Of a stretch of 64,000 nt of DNA, positions 9,246 to 18,993 are shown in pieces. The stretch's first letter is position 1, and each line of letters opens with the position of its first letter. This stretch comes from Fusibacter paucivorans (GTDB lineage Bacteria > Bacillota > Clostridia > Peptostreptococcales > Acidaminobacteraceae). The position numbers and the translations under genes are program-made. The notes under the pieces are model-generated. The model had not been told where the DNA came from. It saw nothing but the letters and a program-made list of their open reading frames with translations, and made no database searches. The stretch is taken from positions 1-64,000 of the forward strand of contig NZ_JAHBCL010000014.1 of assembly GCF_018390735.1 (NCBI RefSeq), given 5' to 3'.

Positions 9246-9800
9246 TCAAATAACCAGCATTCCCCTAAACCCTCTCGCAGCATAGTATGAATCTGCGCCA
9301 TTGTGATATGTAAATACCGTATCATAACGGCGATCACAAAAGATCGCACCGCCCAGCACTCGAATGCGATCAGGGGTTTTAACCCATGAAGATGTTTTAA
9401 GATCAAATGTTCCCAGTGTTTGCAGCATGCGATACTGAATCTCTGTCAGCATGGTGATGCCCATTTCATTTGCCATCTCAATGGCACTGCCCTTTGGCTT
9501 ATTGGCTTTTCGAGCTTCCAATGCCGCCTGATCATAGCAAAGATGCCGACGTTTCGTTGGCGATTCTGCCGAGCAGTCAAAAAAGACAATCCCACCTGTA
9601 ATCTCATCGATGCCGACGACATCCGGTTCACCGCCCGTTGTCTCCATCTGATAGAGCGACCACAGTTTACCAGTGTCTGATTCTAGTTTCACAGCAACCT
9701 CTTCCCATTGAATCGACGGATGTCTCGACACGTGCTCATTAAAACGCGCTTCTAATTGTTCAAAAAATAAGCGCTGTTCTTCCTTCGATAAAATTGTCAT
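9246..9800 (-). CDS. DUF4256 domain protein
   Basis: A cytosolic protein of 184 residues that matches the uncharacterised DUF4256 family from memory: typical segments are the central TGGEPDVVG, the FFDCSAESPTKRRHLCYD motif, and the C-terminal GGAIFCDRRYDTVFTYHNGA ending GFRGMLVI. Function is not known. Start placed at ATG 9800, where AAGAGG lies 5 nt upstream; an in-frame ATG at 9857 lacks a good ribosome site. It shares its direction with the MarR gene upstream (83 nt gap), but the two need not form one operon. Confidence 0.85.
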   Translation of the reverse strand: MTILSKEEQRLFFEQLEARFNEHVSRHPSIQWEEVAVKLESDTGKLWSLYQMETTGGEPDVVGIDEITGGIVFFDCSAESPTKRRHLCYDQAALEARKANKPKGSAIEMANEMGITMLTEIQYRMLQTLGTFDLKTSSWVKTPDRIRVLGGAIFCDRRYDTVFTYHNGADSYYAARGFRGMLVI

Positions 9801-9882
9801 CACAACCTCTTTTCCATACGCTTTATCAATCGACACAATTGTCACATTATTATTCATACGCGATCTGACACGTGTTAAGCAA

Positions 9883-10317
9883 TTATTTAGCGCCAGAAGC
9901 TTCCGAAATTCCTCTGATTTTTGAAATGAGTTGTTTCAGCACTTCAATTTCATGCGAATCAAGAACCGATAGAAAGGCGGTATTGGCTGATTCCATGCGC
10001 TCTCTGACAGCTTCTGCTGCTGTAATGCCACTAGGTGTCAAGTAGATGAGAATCGATCGGCGATCATTTGGATTAGCATGTCTTTCAATCAATCCGGAAG
10101 ACTCAAGTCTGTCAATAATGCCCGTCATCGTGGAACTGTCCAAAACTGCTTTGCTCCCTAACTCAACCGCTGTTATCCCATCCGCTTCATAGAGAAAACT
10201 GAGCACCATTCCTTGAATAGCTGTAATTCCCAAATTGGCAATTTGTTTTCCCCAGAACTGCGAACTCTTCTGATTCATTTTCGCGAGCTGAAAAAATATG
10301 CAATCACTTTCATTCAT
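9883..10317 (-). CDS. MarR-family transcriptional regulator
   Basis: A 144-residue winged-helix regulator. The helix-turn-helix is at about residues 48-72 (ITAVELGSKAVLDSSTMTGIIDRLE), followed by the wing with the family motif NPNDRRSILIYLT, and long helices at both ends for dimerisation. MarR proteins usually bind small phenolic or acyl compounds and repress adjacent genes. Neighbours are DUF4256 downstream and a crotonase upstream in the same direction (147 nt gap), so control of the crotonase gene or of itself is plausible. Target not shown by the sequence. Confidence 0.93.
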   Translation of the reverse strand: MNESDCIFFQLAKMNQKSSQFWGKQIANLGITAIQGMVLSFLYEADGITAVELGSKAVLDSSTMTGIIDRLESSGLIERHANPNDRRSILIYLTPSGITAAEAVRERMESANTAFLSVLDSHEIEVLKQLISKIRGISEASGAK

Positions 10318-10464
10318 CTAATATTCCCACACTTTCTTTTTCGTCATCATTAACTGAATGGCGAAACGCCTTGACGCCTATTTTCGCTATACTTTAACAT
10401 CTGATCCATCGGACTGCGTCACTGTCGCACCGTTCTTTTCACAATGCGGCTTAGCAATGTTCTT

Positions 10465-11259
10465 TTATCGGTTAAACACCGGACTGCGCTTTTCCAAAAA
10501 CGCCTGCATGCCTTCTTGACCATCTGCCGTTGTGGAGATGTTTGCAATCATGGCCGCTTCATTTTCCATCTGCGTTTCCAACGTTGACGTCCAGCCAATG
10601 TGCATCAGCTTTTTAACAGCACCAAATGCCTGTACAGAACCGCTTGTCAGAGCAGCTGCCAACGCTTCTGCCTTTTCCATCAACTGATCTGCCGGTACCA
10701 CTTGATACGCAATTCCCCATTCCAGCGCTTCTTGTGCTGTCAACACGCGATTCGTCGTCGCCAGTTCAATTGCGCGATTCATGCCGACAATTCGCGGCAG
10801 AAAATACGTTGACGCTGCATCCGGCGTCAATCCCGCCTTGGTATAGGCCATGGTAAACTTCGCTTTTTCCGATGCAATGATAAAGTCACCCGCACATGCC
10901 AAACTCATCCCGGCACCTGCTGCAACACCGTTTACGGCGATAATGACCGGTTTTGCCATACGAACCATTTTGGCAATGGCGCTGTGTAAATAGACCGTCA
11001 CTTCTTTTAAACAGTAAGAAGCACCTTGTTCACTGCCCATAAAAGCCTTTAAATCACCACCTGCCGAAAACATCTTGCCATTCCCTGTGATAATAACCGC
11101 CAACACTTCTTCTGACGCATCACAGTCAAGCAATGCATAGAGCAGTTCCTTTGACAATGCCAAATCAAATGCATTTGCATCATTTGGTCGATTAAGTGTT
11201 ACCCATGCAATGCGATTGCGCACTTCTAAAACAATATGTTGATATTCCGAGTGATTCAT
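10465..11259 (-). CDS. Enoyl-CoA hydratase/isomerase family protein (PaaG-like)
   Basis: A 264-residue crotonase-fold enzyme acting on acyl-CoA thioesters. The oxyanion-hole sequences are visible (FSAGGDLKAF and NGVAAGAGMSLA), and the active-site segment KAGLTPDAAST carries Asp where PaaG and delta3,delta2-enoyl-CoA isomerases do, in place of the second Glu of classical hydratases. An isomerase role is therefore more likely than hydration; the substrate is not known. Start at ATG 11259 behind GGGAGG. A 7-bp hairpin (11276-11294) occupies the leader just before the ribosome site. A MarR gene follows. Confidence 0.9.
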   Translation of the reverse strand: MNHSEYQHIVLEVRNRIAWVTLNRPNDANAFDLALSKELLYALLDCDASEEVLAVIITGNGKMFSAGGDLKAFMGSEQGASYCLKEVTVYLHSAIAKMVRMAKPVIIAVNGVAAGAGMSLACAGDFIIASEKAKFTMAYTKAGLTPDAASTYFLPRIVGMNRAIELATTNRVLTAQEALEWGIAYQVVPADQLMEKAEALAAALTSGSVQAFGAVKKLMHIGWTSTLETQMENEAAMIANISTTADGQEGMQAFLEKRSPVFNR

Positions 11260-11275
11260 GATGACGCCTCCCTTT

Positions 11276-11294
11276 CATGCGCCCTTAGCGCATG
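11276..11294 (-). promoter_or_regulatory. Leader hairpin before the crotonase gene
   Basis: CATGCGC / GCGCATG, a perfect 7-bp stem with a 5-nt loop, ends three bases from the AGGGAGG ribosome site of the crotonase gene. It could be a MarR-type operator or an RNA structure affecting translation. Function not shown. Confidence 0.4.
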
Positions 11295-11471
11295 TCCTTT
11301 GTCGTTGCTGCTTTGCGATTGCCGTATTCTTTTGATGGCTGATTCTTTGTCTGCAACATTTTGTACGTATGCAAGTATCTCGCCTACAAGTATAAACAGC
11401 TAAAAGCAGCTTGTCAAATTGATGCGATACGCCTCCATTCTCAAAATGCTATCCTATTAAATCTTATTAAA

Positions 11472-14057
11472 TTACATCATATCATCCCGCAGCGCATCTA
11501 TTATATTTTCCTTTTTTATCTTGCTGACAGCATACGTCATCGTGGTAAAAATAACAAGCAGAACACTGATAATACTAATGCCTATGCTCGTCCAAGGCCA
11601 CACAAACACAATTCCGTCCGCACCGCCTATAAACATGCCCTTATAGATAAGCCAAGCAATGAGTACAGCCAACGGGAGACCTACAAGCAATGCATTCAAA
11701 CCATAAAAAACGCATTCATAACGCATCATACGATTAAAATCGCGATCAGACATGCCAACTGACCGCAGCATGGCAAATTCTCGCCGCCGCAATTTAATAT
11801 TGGTTGCAATGGTATTAAAAACATTAGCCACAGCAATGAGAGAAATCATAACAATAAACGTGTACGCAAATACATTGGCAATAAAAATATAGTTTCGGCT
11901 CTCCTCCAGCATCTCAGATGTGTTCACAATTATATACGAATCTACTGTTCCCATATGTTGCAGCATCTTTTCTATTTCCGACATCGATAGCGACGGATTT
12001 TCCGACTGAAAGGTTAAGCCTTTCACGATAATTGTATCTGGCAAAGCAAATGATGCTGCACTAGCATATGGCACAATAATCTGAAAAAAGTACGGCTGTG
12101 ATTCGAAAGGCCTTGCAGTTGGCGGCATATCCGGCGGCGTCATATCGACACAGGTTATCTTTGCGTTTTTTACATACGCCGTCTTGGATGCATCATTCGT
12201 TTCCGACTGCATCACTATCTCTATTGATGTCTCGGCGAACAGATCTTTTAGCTGACCCGCAGTTTCTGCCGAATCGCTGTCAGTCTGCATTTTAGCAACG
12301 GCAATCCATTTTGCATCTTCACCAGTATACGCTGCCTCAGGCAGTCCCAAGTCTTGAATGATTTTCAGGTAGGCAGCTTCATCAAGACATTGAATTTTAA
12401 CGGATAACGGCACTGTTTCACCTGCCAAGCCGCATTCTTGAGTCTCCCAGAAAGCATCTGACAGCATGCTGCTTTGAACTGTACACATTTGCTGCATAAC
12501 CACCTGATACGAACTGTCTGTGACGCCTTCAGTCGTTTTAAGTTTATCGTATAGCAGGAGCATTTCCTTCCCTGCCATGTTCTGTACACCTAAACCAACA
12601 TCGTAACTCGTTACGGCTTTTGCCAGTGCAGTGGCTTGCTGAAGATCAATGACAAAAGCACTCGTCGATATAAAGAGCACAATACTCAGCACCAGTGACA
12701 ATACAATGCTGTGATACCGCTTCCTATTTCGCTTAAAGTTTTTCAGAGCCAGTGTCCCTTCAAGACCACAAAGCCTTTGCATCCATTTTGATGTCTTTAC
12801 ATCATTAGGCGCCACCTTTACTTCATTTGTCTGGCGTATACAGGTCATCACAGGTGTGCCGGCTGCTTTTCTCGCCGGCAAATAAGCTGAAATTAGGATT
12901 GTTGCCAAACTGACTGCAGCCGCAGTCGCCACTGCGATTGCAGAAATGTGAAGTGTCAGCGGAACCTCACTGTAAAGTATATTGCTGAAATTATGCGTCA
13001 CAGCCGCTATGACAAGGCCGATACTGCCAAGACCAACCGCTATGCCAATCGGAATACCAACAGCACCGATGCAGAGGCCTTCGAAGAGAACTGAGCCGCG
13101 AAGCTGCTTCGCCGTAGCCCCTACAGAGGCAAAGATACCAAACTGCTGCATACGCTCGTTTAGAGAAATATCAAACGAATTGTAGATTAAAAAAATTGAA
13201 CCAATCATGATGATTGCAATGACAATCATACCGATAGAAACCAGCAGTGATACAAACAGTTTATCACCCGGATCTCTGGATCGTCCCATAAATCTAAGAA
13301 CATTGTTGTTATAGATGACAGCATGTCCCTCTGTCATGCTGTCTGTAAACGCATAGACTGACCTCGGCTTACGAAGTGTGACAAATAAACTGAAATCATC
13401 TGTCATTACCGCATCGTCTACAGCTGTTATTAACGTATATCCCGCTGCATTTTCAGTTTCAAAAACAGGTGTTTGGCAAATGCCAACGACTGTATAAGTC
13501 TTTTGCACCTCTACATTCAAGGTCTCATTCCCGGCCATATAAGAATCATATTGACCAAGTTCTTCAGAACCGTTCGTGCGCTGCCCAACCGCGAGGGAAA
13601 GCGTATCTCCTAACGCATATGAAATGCCCCCGGCTTTAAGGGCGCGCCCGGAAATGATTACTTCATTGCTGTTTTCAGGCCGCCTGCCTGAAAGCAGTCT
13701 GACCGGCAGCTTATCAAAAGCTTTATCCTCGAAACCTGCAATAAAAAAATAGGGGCTAATGTCCTCTTCGTCATTTTGAAACGTCGCATAGCCTATATTC
13801 GTAAATGCTGCCGTATCTGCCATTGCATCATTATTGATAACTTCGTTTAATAAGACAGCGTCCGCATCCAGAAATGCAACATGCCAATCGCCGTATTTCT
13901 GTGTCGCACCATCTGTCATATAATGCAGCAATGAAACACCAAAAGTAATAACTGCTGTCATCATCGCAGCAGACAGTACAACGCCAACAATCGTTACAAT
14001 CGTTCGTGTTCGGCTCTTTTTCATTCCCTGCAAAGCCACTTTATTAAAAACATTCAT
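11472..14057 (-). CDS. ABC transporter permease, FtsX/MacB family
   Basis: An 861-residue membrane protein with two FtsX-type halves. One hydrophobic segment near the N-terminus (about residues 19-41) is followed by an extracytoplasmic domain of ~220 residues, three helices (~263-395), another single helix (~446-468), a second outer domain, and three final helices (~727-850). This eight-helix duplicated layout fits exporters or lipoprotein-release type permeases. It is coupled to the ATPase gene upstream by a 4-nt ATGA overlap and lies behind a two-component system, an arrangement typical of peptide-antibiotic or envelope-stress resistance modules (inference). Confidence 0.92.
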   Translation of the reverse strand: MNVFNKVALQGMKKSRTRTIVTIVGVVLSAAMMTAVITFGVSLLHYMTDGATQKYGDWHVAFLDADAVLLNEVINNDAMADTAAFTNIGYATFQNDEEDISPYFFIAGFEDKAFDKLPVRLLSGRRPENSNEVIISGRALKAGGISYALGDTLSLAVGQRTNGSEELGQYDSYMAGNETLNVEVQKTYTVVGICQTPVFETENAAGYTLITAVDDAVMTDDFSLFVTLRKPRSVYAFTDSMTEGHAVIYNNNVLRFMGRSRDPGDKLFVSLLVSIGMIVIAIIMIGSIFLIYNSFDISLNERMQQFGIFASVGATAKQLRGSVLFEGLCIGAVGIPIGIAVGLGSIGLVIAAVTHNFSNILYSEVPLTLHISAIAVATAAAVSLATILISAYLPARKAAGTPVMTCIRQTNEVKVAPNDVKTSKWMQRLCGLEGTLALKNFKRNRKRYHSIVLSLVLSIVLFISTSAFVIDLQQATALAKAVTSYDVGLGVQNMAGKEMLLLYDKLKTTEGVTDSSYQVVMQQMCTVQSSMLSDAFWETQECGLAGETVPLSVKIQCLDEAAYLKIIQDLGLPEAAYTGEDAKWIAVAKMQTDSDSAETAGQLKDLFAETSIEIVMQSETNDASKTAYVKNAKITCVDMTPPDMPPTARPFESQPYFFQIIVPYASAASFALPDTIIVKGLTFQSENPSLSMSEIEKMLQHMGTVDSYIIVNTSEMLEESRNYIFIANVFAYTFIVMISLIAVANVFNTIATNIKLRRREFAMLRSVGMSDRDFNRMMRYECVFYGLNALLVGLPLAVLIAWLIYKGMFIGGADGIVFVWPWTSIGISIISVLLVIFTTMTYAVSKIKKENIIDALRDDMM

Positions 14058-14737
14058 GGGCGTACCCTCTCGTCACGTACGACGCTCCCATCAGATATAC
14101 CGATAATACGGTCTGCCTGCAAAGCAATCTCTTCATCATGTGTAACAATAATGAGGGTTTGATTGTACTTTTTATTGCTCTCTTTTAGTAATTTAATAAT
14201 TTCATGCCCGTTTCGACTGTCCAAACTTCCTGTAGGTTCATCCGCAAGCATCACTGCCGGCGCATTCATCAGCGCCCGTCCTATCGAAACGCGCTGCTGC
14301 TGTCCACCGGAGAGCTGATTGGGTAAATGTGTTCTGCGATCTTGAAGACCCAGCATATCAAGAAGTTCTTTTAATCGCTCTTCGTTGACCTTTCTTCGAT
14401 CCATAAGAATTGGCAGCGTTATATTTTCAACGACATTCAACGTCGGAATAAGATTGTGAAACTGATAAATCAGTCCAACCTGTCGCCTGCGAAAAATAGC
14501 CAGTTTCTCATTATTCTGTGCATACACGTCCTGTTCTTCCAAATACACATTGCCGCTCGATGGTACATCCACACCGGCAATCATATGAAGCAATGTTGAT
14601 TTGCCTGAACCCGATGAACCAACAATAGCTGTAAAAGACCCCTTTTCGATCGCTATCGAGACGTGGTCAAGTGCGGCAACCCGATTTTCACCTTTACCAT
14701 ATACTTTGCATAAGCCTTCTGTTCTTAAAAATGCCAT
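14054..14737 (-). CDS. ABC transporter ATP-binding protein (LolD/MacB-type)
   Basis: A 227-residue ATPase that powers the adjacent FtsX-type permease. Walker [11 protein letters not shown]-loop [10 protein letters not shown], signature [12 protein letters not shown], Walker [12 protein letters not shown] and the H-loop VTHDEE are all present. This set is typical of the LolD/MacB/antimicrobial-peptide exporter group. ATG 14737 was taken as start, with AAAGGA about 11 nt upstream; a TTG seven codons earlier is less likely. It overlaps the permease start by 4 nt, and is separated from the histidine kinase gene by ~110 nt, which may hold a promoter. Confidence 0.96.
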   Translation of the reverse strand: MAFLRTEGLCKVYGKGENRVAALDHVSIAIEKGSFTAIVGSSGSGKSTLLHMIAGVDVPSSGNVYLEEQDVYAQNNEKLAIFRRRQVGLIYQFHNLIPTLNVVENITLPILMDRRKVNEERLKELLDMLGLQDRRTHLPNQLSGGQQQRVSIGRALMNAPAVMLADEPTGSLDSRNGHEIIKLLKESNKKYNQTLIIVTHDEEIALQADRIIGISDGSVVRDERVRP

Positions 14738-14847
14738 TCTGTAAGTTTCCTTTCTCAAATTGTTGTTTAAGGAAATTATGAATTTCCCTCACTTCTTATC
14801 ATAGAATTTTCGACTTACATCTCGGTGACTTTAAGATGACAGATTCG

Positions 14848-15837
14848 TCACTTTGTAAAGCGTATGACAAATACAGCGCCGCCCTGAAAATGATTTTTCG
14901 CAGTGATCATACCACCGTGTTTTGTTATTACCAATTTTGACAGCGCCAGTCCGATGCCATAGCCGGAAGCATTAGCTTTTTTCCCGCGATAAAATCGGTC
15001 AAATAGATTGGGCAAATCATCATTGTCAAAGCCGCATCCGCTGTCGTGTATCGTTAATTCAAGAAACAGGGGATTATCTATACAAGTGATTTCAATATGA
15101 CCCTGATCACCTGCACTTTCAATACAATTTTTCAATATATTCTGAACGGCTTCCGACAGCCATCCAAAATCCCCATTGACATTTGCTGTTTCCGGCACAT
15201 CCATCTTTAAGACGATACCATGGATTTCCATTGCTATTAGAAAGGGCTGAAGTGCCGAATCCATCAATGCTCTAACCCTAATTGACTCGTTTTTCAGCGT
15301 CACAATGTCTGCATCCAATCTGGAAATTTTCAGTAGAAAATCAAGTAGCCAGTTCATCTGTATGAACAATGTCTTTATTTCACGCACCAGTTTTTTACGT
15401 TCATTTTCATCAGGATTATCCTCGAGCAATGACAAGATGAGGCTTACAGCGGTAAGTGGCGTGCGAAGCTGGTGTGCAATATCTGCCAGCGAATCTGCAA
15501 GATATGTCTTTTCGCCTCTTAACGCTTCATTTTGTTCACGTATTCGCAGTGTCATCTTCCTGATCTCACTTTGAAGAATGGAAAGTTCCCCTTCATCTGT
15601 CTCATCAATATAAAGACGGTTTTCGTTGTGCAGCACGAGATCAATTTGATCGGCAATTTGTGCAATCTTTTTGTAACGCGCTTTTGTAAATACAAAAAAA
15701 AACACCCCAAAGACAACGGTATAGACGACGGCAAGCATGCCGGCTGTCATACTGACGGCAAAACCCATGCTCACTGCACTAACGGCTATTATGAAAAATA
15801 AAACGGCAAACTGGCGGATTTCTCTATTCCGAAACAT
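14848..15837 (-). CDS. Sensor histidine kinase (short-loop, intramembrane-sensing type)
   Basis: A 329-residue membrane kinase. Two hydrophobic segments at about residues 10-50 are joined by a very short loop, so the sensor part is essentially within the membrane, as in BceS-type kinases. H-box HQLRTPLTAV, N-box NILKNCIESA, G1 HDSGCGFDNDD and G2 GYGIGLALSK are all visible. Start chosen at ATG 15837 behind GGGGGAAGCGC; it overlaps the response regulator gene by 14 nt. Likely it detects cell-envelope-active compounds in concert with the ABC exporter downstream (inference from gene order). Confidence 0.93.
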   Translation of the reverse strand: MFRNREIRQFAVLFFIIAVSAVSMGFAVSMTAGMLAVVYTVVFGVFFFVFTKARYKKIAQIADQIDLVLHNENRLYIDETDEGELSILQSEIRKMTLRIREQNEALRGEKTYLADSLADIAHQLRTPLTAVSLILSLLEDNPDENERKKLVREIKTLFIQMNWLLDFLLKISRLDADIVTLKNESIRVRALMDSALQPFLIAMEIHGIVLKMDVPETANVNGDFGWLSEAVQNILKNCIESAGDQGHIEITCIDNPLFLELTIHDSGCGFDNDDLPNLFDRFYRGKKANASGYGIGLALSKLVITKHGGMITAKNHFQGGAVFVIRFTK

Positions 15838-16510
15838 GCGCTTCCCCCAATCGGTACCCCATCCCACGAACCGTTAGAATAATCTGTGGTTTTGCCGGTT
15901 CATCTTCAATTTTCTCCCGAAGCCGTTTGATATAGACAGTCAGTGTATTGTCATTGACGAACTCACCTACTGCGTCCCACAATTCATCAAGCAGCTTATG
16001 TCTTGTTATAATTACTTTTTGATTATTAATAAACACCAGCAGCAATCGATACTCTAAAGCTGAAAGCAACACTTCGGCACCGTTTTTTTTAACAACACCG
16101 CTTGTCGTATCCACAGAAAGTCCGCAAACTTCAATAACTGCCGGTGAACGACCTCGTTTCCTCAGTGCCGCCTTAATGCGAGCAATCAGCTCGCGCGGCC
16201 GAAAAGGTTTAATGATATAATCATCCGCCCCCATGTTTAGGCCCGTCACAACACTTGCTTCATCCCCAGATGCCGTCAAAAAGATGACAGGAATATCTCC
16301 AGCAGTTTTAATTTCTGTGCAGACAGCAAATCCATTCCCATCAGGAAGTGCAACGTCGACCAATGCTAGGTCAAATCGACTCATGTCGATTGCCGCAACC
16401 GCTTCAGCCTTTGTCGAAACATGTTTGACTGCAAAGCCTTCCGCTTTAAGGAGACGTATGAGATTTTTGGCGATTCCCCGATCATCCTCAACGAGCAATA
16501 TCTGTTCCAC
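15824..16510 (-). CDS. Response regulator, OmpR family
   Basis: A 228-residue regulator: receiver domain (residues ~1-120) with phospho-acceptor Asp in DLALVDVALPDG, conserved Lys in DDYIIKPFRPRE, then an OmpR-type winged helix (~130-225) ending GMGYRLGEAH. Partner of the overlapping kinase gene and likely activator of the downstream ABC exporter. The gene starts 33 nt upstream of a T-rich region; the 290 nt before it (to 16801) contain the plus-strand promoter of the next unit. Confidence 0.95.
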   Translation of the reverse strand: MEQILLVEDDRGIAKNLIRLLKAEGFAVKHVSTKAEAVAAIDMSRFDLALVDVALPDGNGFAVCTEIKTAGDIPVIFLTASGDEASVVTGLNMGADDYIIKPFRPRELIARIKAALRKRGRSPAVIEVCGLSVDTTSGVVKKNGAEVLLSALEYRLLLVFINNQKVIITRHKLLDELWDAVGEFVNDNTLTVYIKRLREKIEDEPAKPQIILTVRGMGYRLGEAHVSE

Positions 16511-16721
16511 GATAGATCACCTTCTCTATTTTTACATGCTGTATTGACATGCTTTTTAGTTTGTATACGATTCATTTATATGCTTTGAACACTTTTGGAT
16601 GTTTATTGCCATCACGCCGCATATAACTCTATTGTATTGCGTCAGATTGCATTATACAAGCTGTGTCATTTGAATCCGTTTATACAGAATTTCTATTCAG
16701 TCAATTAGTCGATGCAGTTGC

Positions 16722-16750
16722 TTGACAAAAGATAGTCAAACCCCTATAGT
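16722..16750 (+). promoter_or_regulatory. Promoter of the C_GCAxxG_C_C gene
   Basis: TTGACA (16722-16727) and TATAGT (16745-16750) are separated by 17 nt and lie 52 nt before the GTG start. No other gene is seen in 16511-16801. Confidence 0.75.
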
Positions 16751-16801
16751 GAGATTATTATTGAAAACGCGCACAGATTGCGCATACACGAGGAGGGCAA
16801 C

Positions 16802-17296
16802 GTGTCAGAAGAACAGAAGGCAGCTTTGATCGCCGAGGCTGAAGAGAAAGCGAGAAATTATTTTAAACAGGGGCTTAACTGTACAGAATGTCTACTGCAA
16901 ACAATTATGGATCTTAATGACGTGAATCTGCCGCAAGAAGTCATTTGTCTGGCAACCGGATTTGGGGGCGGAATCGGCGAAACGAAAAATACATGCGGCG
17001 CCATCACAGGAGCCGTATTGGCACTTAGCGCTGTGAAAGGCCGTCGCAATCCCTTTGCCAAAGAAACATTGAGAGAACGCGTTGTCGAAATCAAATCGCA
17101 TTACGACCCCTTTGCCGACATGATTAATGAAATCGACGAAATCTACGGTACATTGATTTGTAAAGAACTGACGGCGCCGCTTGGCGACTATGAAGGCAAA
17201 GCCCGCAAGAAAAACTGTATGCAAATCATTGGCCATTGTGCCGGCATTACACAAAAATATGCTATGGCACCATATAATGACCATAACCAAGGATAA
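16802..17296 (+). CDS. C_GCAxxG_C_C family (redox-type) protein
   Basis: A 164-residue cytosolic protein of the widespread anaerobe family named for its cysteine pattern. The conserved stretches are GLNCTECLLQ near the N-terminus, CGAITGAVLA (the GCAxxG-equivalent), and two further Cys in the C-terminal half (KNCMQIIGHC). A redox or metal role is presumed for the family but not proved. Start GTG 16802 chosen, since GAGGAGGG is 4 nt upstream; an earlier TTG would bury this ribosome site. It stands alone, with its own promoter and terminator. Confidence 0.85.
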   Translation: MSEEQKAALIAEAEEKARNYFKQGLNCTECLLQTIMDLNDVNLPQEVICLATGFGGGIGETKNTCGAITGAVLALSAVKGRRNPFAKETLRERVVEIKSHYDPFADMINEIDEIYGTLICKELTAPLGDYEGKARKKNCMQIIGHCAGITQKYAMAPYNDHNQG

Positions 17297-17356
17297 AACA
17301 GCGTTTTAAAACCAAGAATCTCTTATCAAACAAAATAAGTAATACGCCATGCTATG

Positions 17357-17400
17357 AACCGAATAGCGGTTAACCTTTAAAAGGTTTATCGTATTCGGTT
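17357..17400 (+). terminator. Rho-independent terminator
   Basis: Stem AACCGAATA / TATTCGGTT with an inner AACCTTTAAAAGGTT hairpin, followed by TTTTCTTTTT. It closes the C_GCAxxG_C_C gene. Confidence 0.85.
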
Positions 17401-17473
17401 TTCTTTTTGCTCAGTTATTCATAACATTATATAAGGTAATGATGCCATTTCCTCATCCAACAAAATCACAAAT

Positions 17474-17502
17474 TTGACAAAACTAATCATATTAGTTAAA
17501 AT
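17474..17502 (+). promoter_or_regulatory. Promoter with embedded palindromic operator
   Basis: TTGACA (17474-17479), 17-nt spacer, TAAAAT (17497-17502). The spacer holds the perfect palindrome AACTAAT-CAT-ATTAGTT (17481-17497), and a further half-like copy AATTAGTT lies at 17511-17518. This is the expected layout for repression by the TetR-family protein encoded at the end of this unit. Confidence 0.65.
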
Positions 17503-17583
17503 ACTATTATAATTAGTTTTTGTATTGTAAATTTGCAGTGTCCTTTATGTATCTATCAATCCCATGCCAAAGGAGGTTTCCCA

Positions 17584-18285
17584 ATGAGAATAAGATCCCA
17601 TCAAAACGTTTATCAACTGACCTATTGGCCAAATCTATTTCCCATCAATGTTTATATCGTCGAGTATGACGATCATTTAATTCTAGTTGATACAGGCATT
17701 CAGGCAATGGTCACAGGCATTCTTAATTTTGCCGACCAGTTGGCAAAACCTATTCGCCATATCCTTATCACCCATTGTCACGGCGATCATATTGGCGGTT
17801 TAGAAGCATTAAAAAAAGCACTGCCAAACGCCGCGTTCTACGTCTCCAAAAGAGAAAGCCGTCTATTTGACGGTGATTTTTCCGTTGAAACCCACGAGCC
17901 CCAACAACCGATCAAAGGTGGTATACCAAAACATAAAATTAGTTATGACATCACACTTGAAGATGGTGATCACATAGAAGGCATCTGCTGCATCAGTATC
18001 CCCGGGCATACTCCCGGCCAAATGGCGTATTATGTTGAAGCCGCCGGCATACTTCTCGTTGGCGATGCTTTGCAAAGCCGCGGCGGCCTAGCTGTTGCCG
18101 GAACGATCAACTGGACATTCCCATTTCCCGCATTGGCAACTTGGTCGAAGCCGCTCGCCGTCAAAAGTGCAGAACTTATTTTGGCATTATCGCCAGAGGT
18201 TATCGGCTGTGGTCATGGCGACATGATTCATAATCCAACAGTCCCCTTAACCCAAGCCATTAATCGCAGTAAAACAGCACGATAA
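17584..18285 (+). CDS. MBL-fold metallo-hydrolase
   Basis: A 233-residue metallo-beta-lactamase-fold hydrolase, cytosolic. The metal motif HCHGDHIGG, a downstream His in IPGHTPGQMAYY, and Asp in LLVGDALQSRGG are present, as is the terminal CGHGD. These residues form the usual two-metal site; the substrate cannot be read from sequence. Start ATG 17584 lies behind AAAGGAGG. The TetR gene follows in the same direction after 39 nt, and the shared promoter carries a palindromic site, so the hydrolase is likely derepressed when the regulator binds a small molecule. Confidence 0.92.
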   Translation: MRIRSHQNVYQLTYWPNLFPINVYIVEYDDHLILVDTGIQAMVTGILNFADQLAKPIRHILITHCHGDHIGGLEALKKALPNAAFYVSKRESRLFDGDFSVETHEPQQPIKGGIPKHKISYDITLEDGDHIEGICCISIPGHTPGQMAYYVEAAGILLVGDALQSRGGLAVAGTINWTFPFPALATWSKPLAVKSAELILALSPEVIGCGHGDMIHNPTVPLTQAINRSKTAR

Positions 18286-18324
18286 TGTGTCGCCATCTCT
18301 TGATCATCATACAAAGGAGTTCCT

Positions 18325-18918
18325 ATGCCCCGTCAAGAAAAACTGTCTATTGAAAAAATTATCGCTGCCTCAATCGAAATCATTGATGTCAAAGGTTATA
18401 ATGCCCTTACACTTGCAGACGTTGCCAAAGTTTTAAAGATCAAGCCGCCTTCTCTCTACAATCACATTAGCGGTCTCGATGCCTTACGACAGCAAATGGG
18501 GCATTATGCCATGACAGCATTTTACGATGCAATGACGACTTCTGCCTTTGGCAAGTCCGGCAGCGAAGCGATATATGCTGTGTCCGACGCCTATATGCAA
18601 TTTGTCAAAGAACGTACCAGCCTCTATCAGTCAATGACACGTGTACCCAATGAATCCGAGCCAGCATATGCCGCACTCAATCAAAAGCTCACATCAATGC
18701 TGACCCAACTCATGGCTCATTATGCAGAATCTGAAAGCGACCGCATCCATTGCGTCAGAGGCCTGAGAAGTTTACTGTATGGTTTTGCCGCCATTGAACT
18801 CGAAGGCGGCTTTCGCATGGCCGTATCGAAGTCCGAAAGCTTTCAATACATCCTTGACCTTTACATCAAAGGGCTCGAAAGCAACTGCCAGTCGAGGAAA
18901 CTCGAAAACAATCACTAG
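18325..18918 (+). CDS. TetR/AcrR-family regulator (WHG-type C-domain)
   Basis: A 197-residue repressor. The N-terminal helix-turn-helix (about residues 10-58; TLADVAKVLKIKPPSLYNHI) is followed by a helical ligand-binding domain resembling the TetR_C_33/WHG group. AAAGGAG precedes the ATG by 5 nt. Its position behind the MBL hydrolase and the palindrome in their promoter suggest autoregulation. Ligand unknown. Confidence 0.93.
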   Translation: MPRQEKLSIEKIIAASIEIIDVKGYNALTLADVAKVLKIKPPSLYNHISGLDALRQQMGHYAMTAFYDAMTTSAFGKSGSEAIYAVSDAYMQFVKERTSLYQSMTRVPNESEPAYAALNQKLTSMLTQLMAHYAESESDRIHCVRGLRSLLYGFAAIELEGGFRMAVSKSESFQYILDLYIKGLESNCQSRKLENNH

Positions 18919-18993
18919 TATTCTTATTTTTAATACGACCTACCATTTATCATTGTATCAATGACGCAACACAACTTATACCACCACCTTAAA

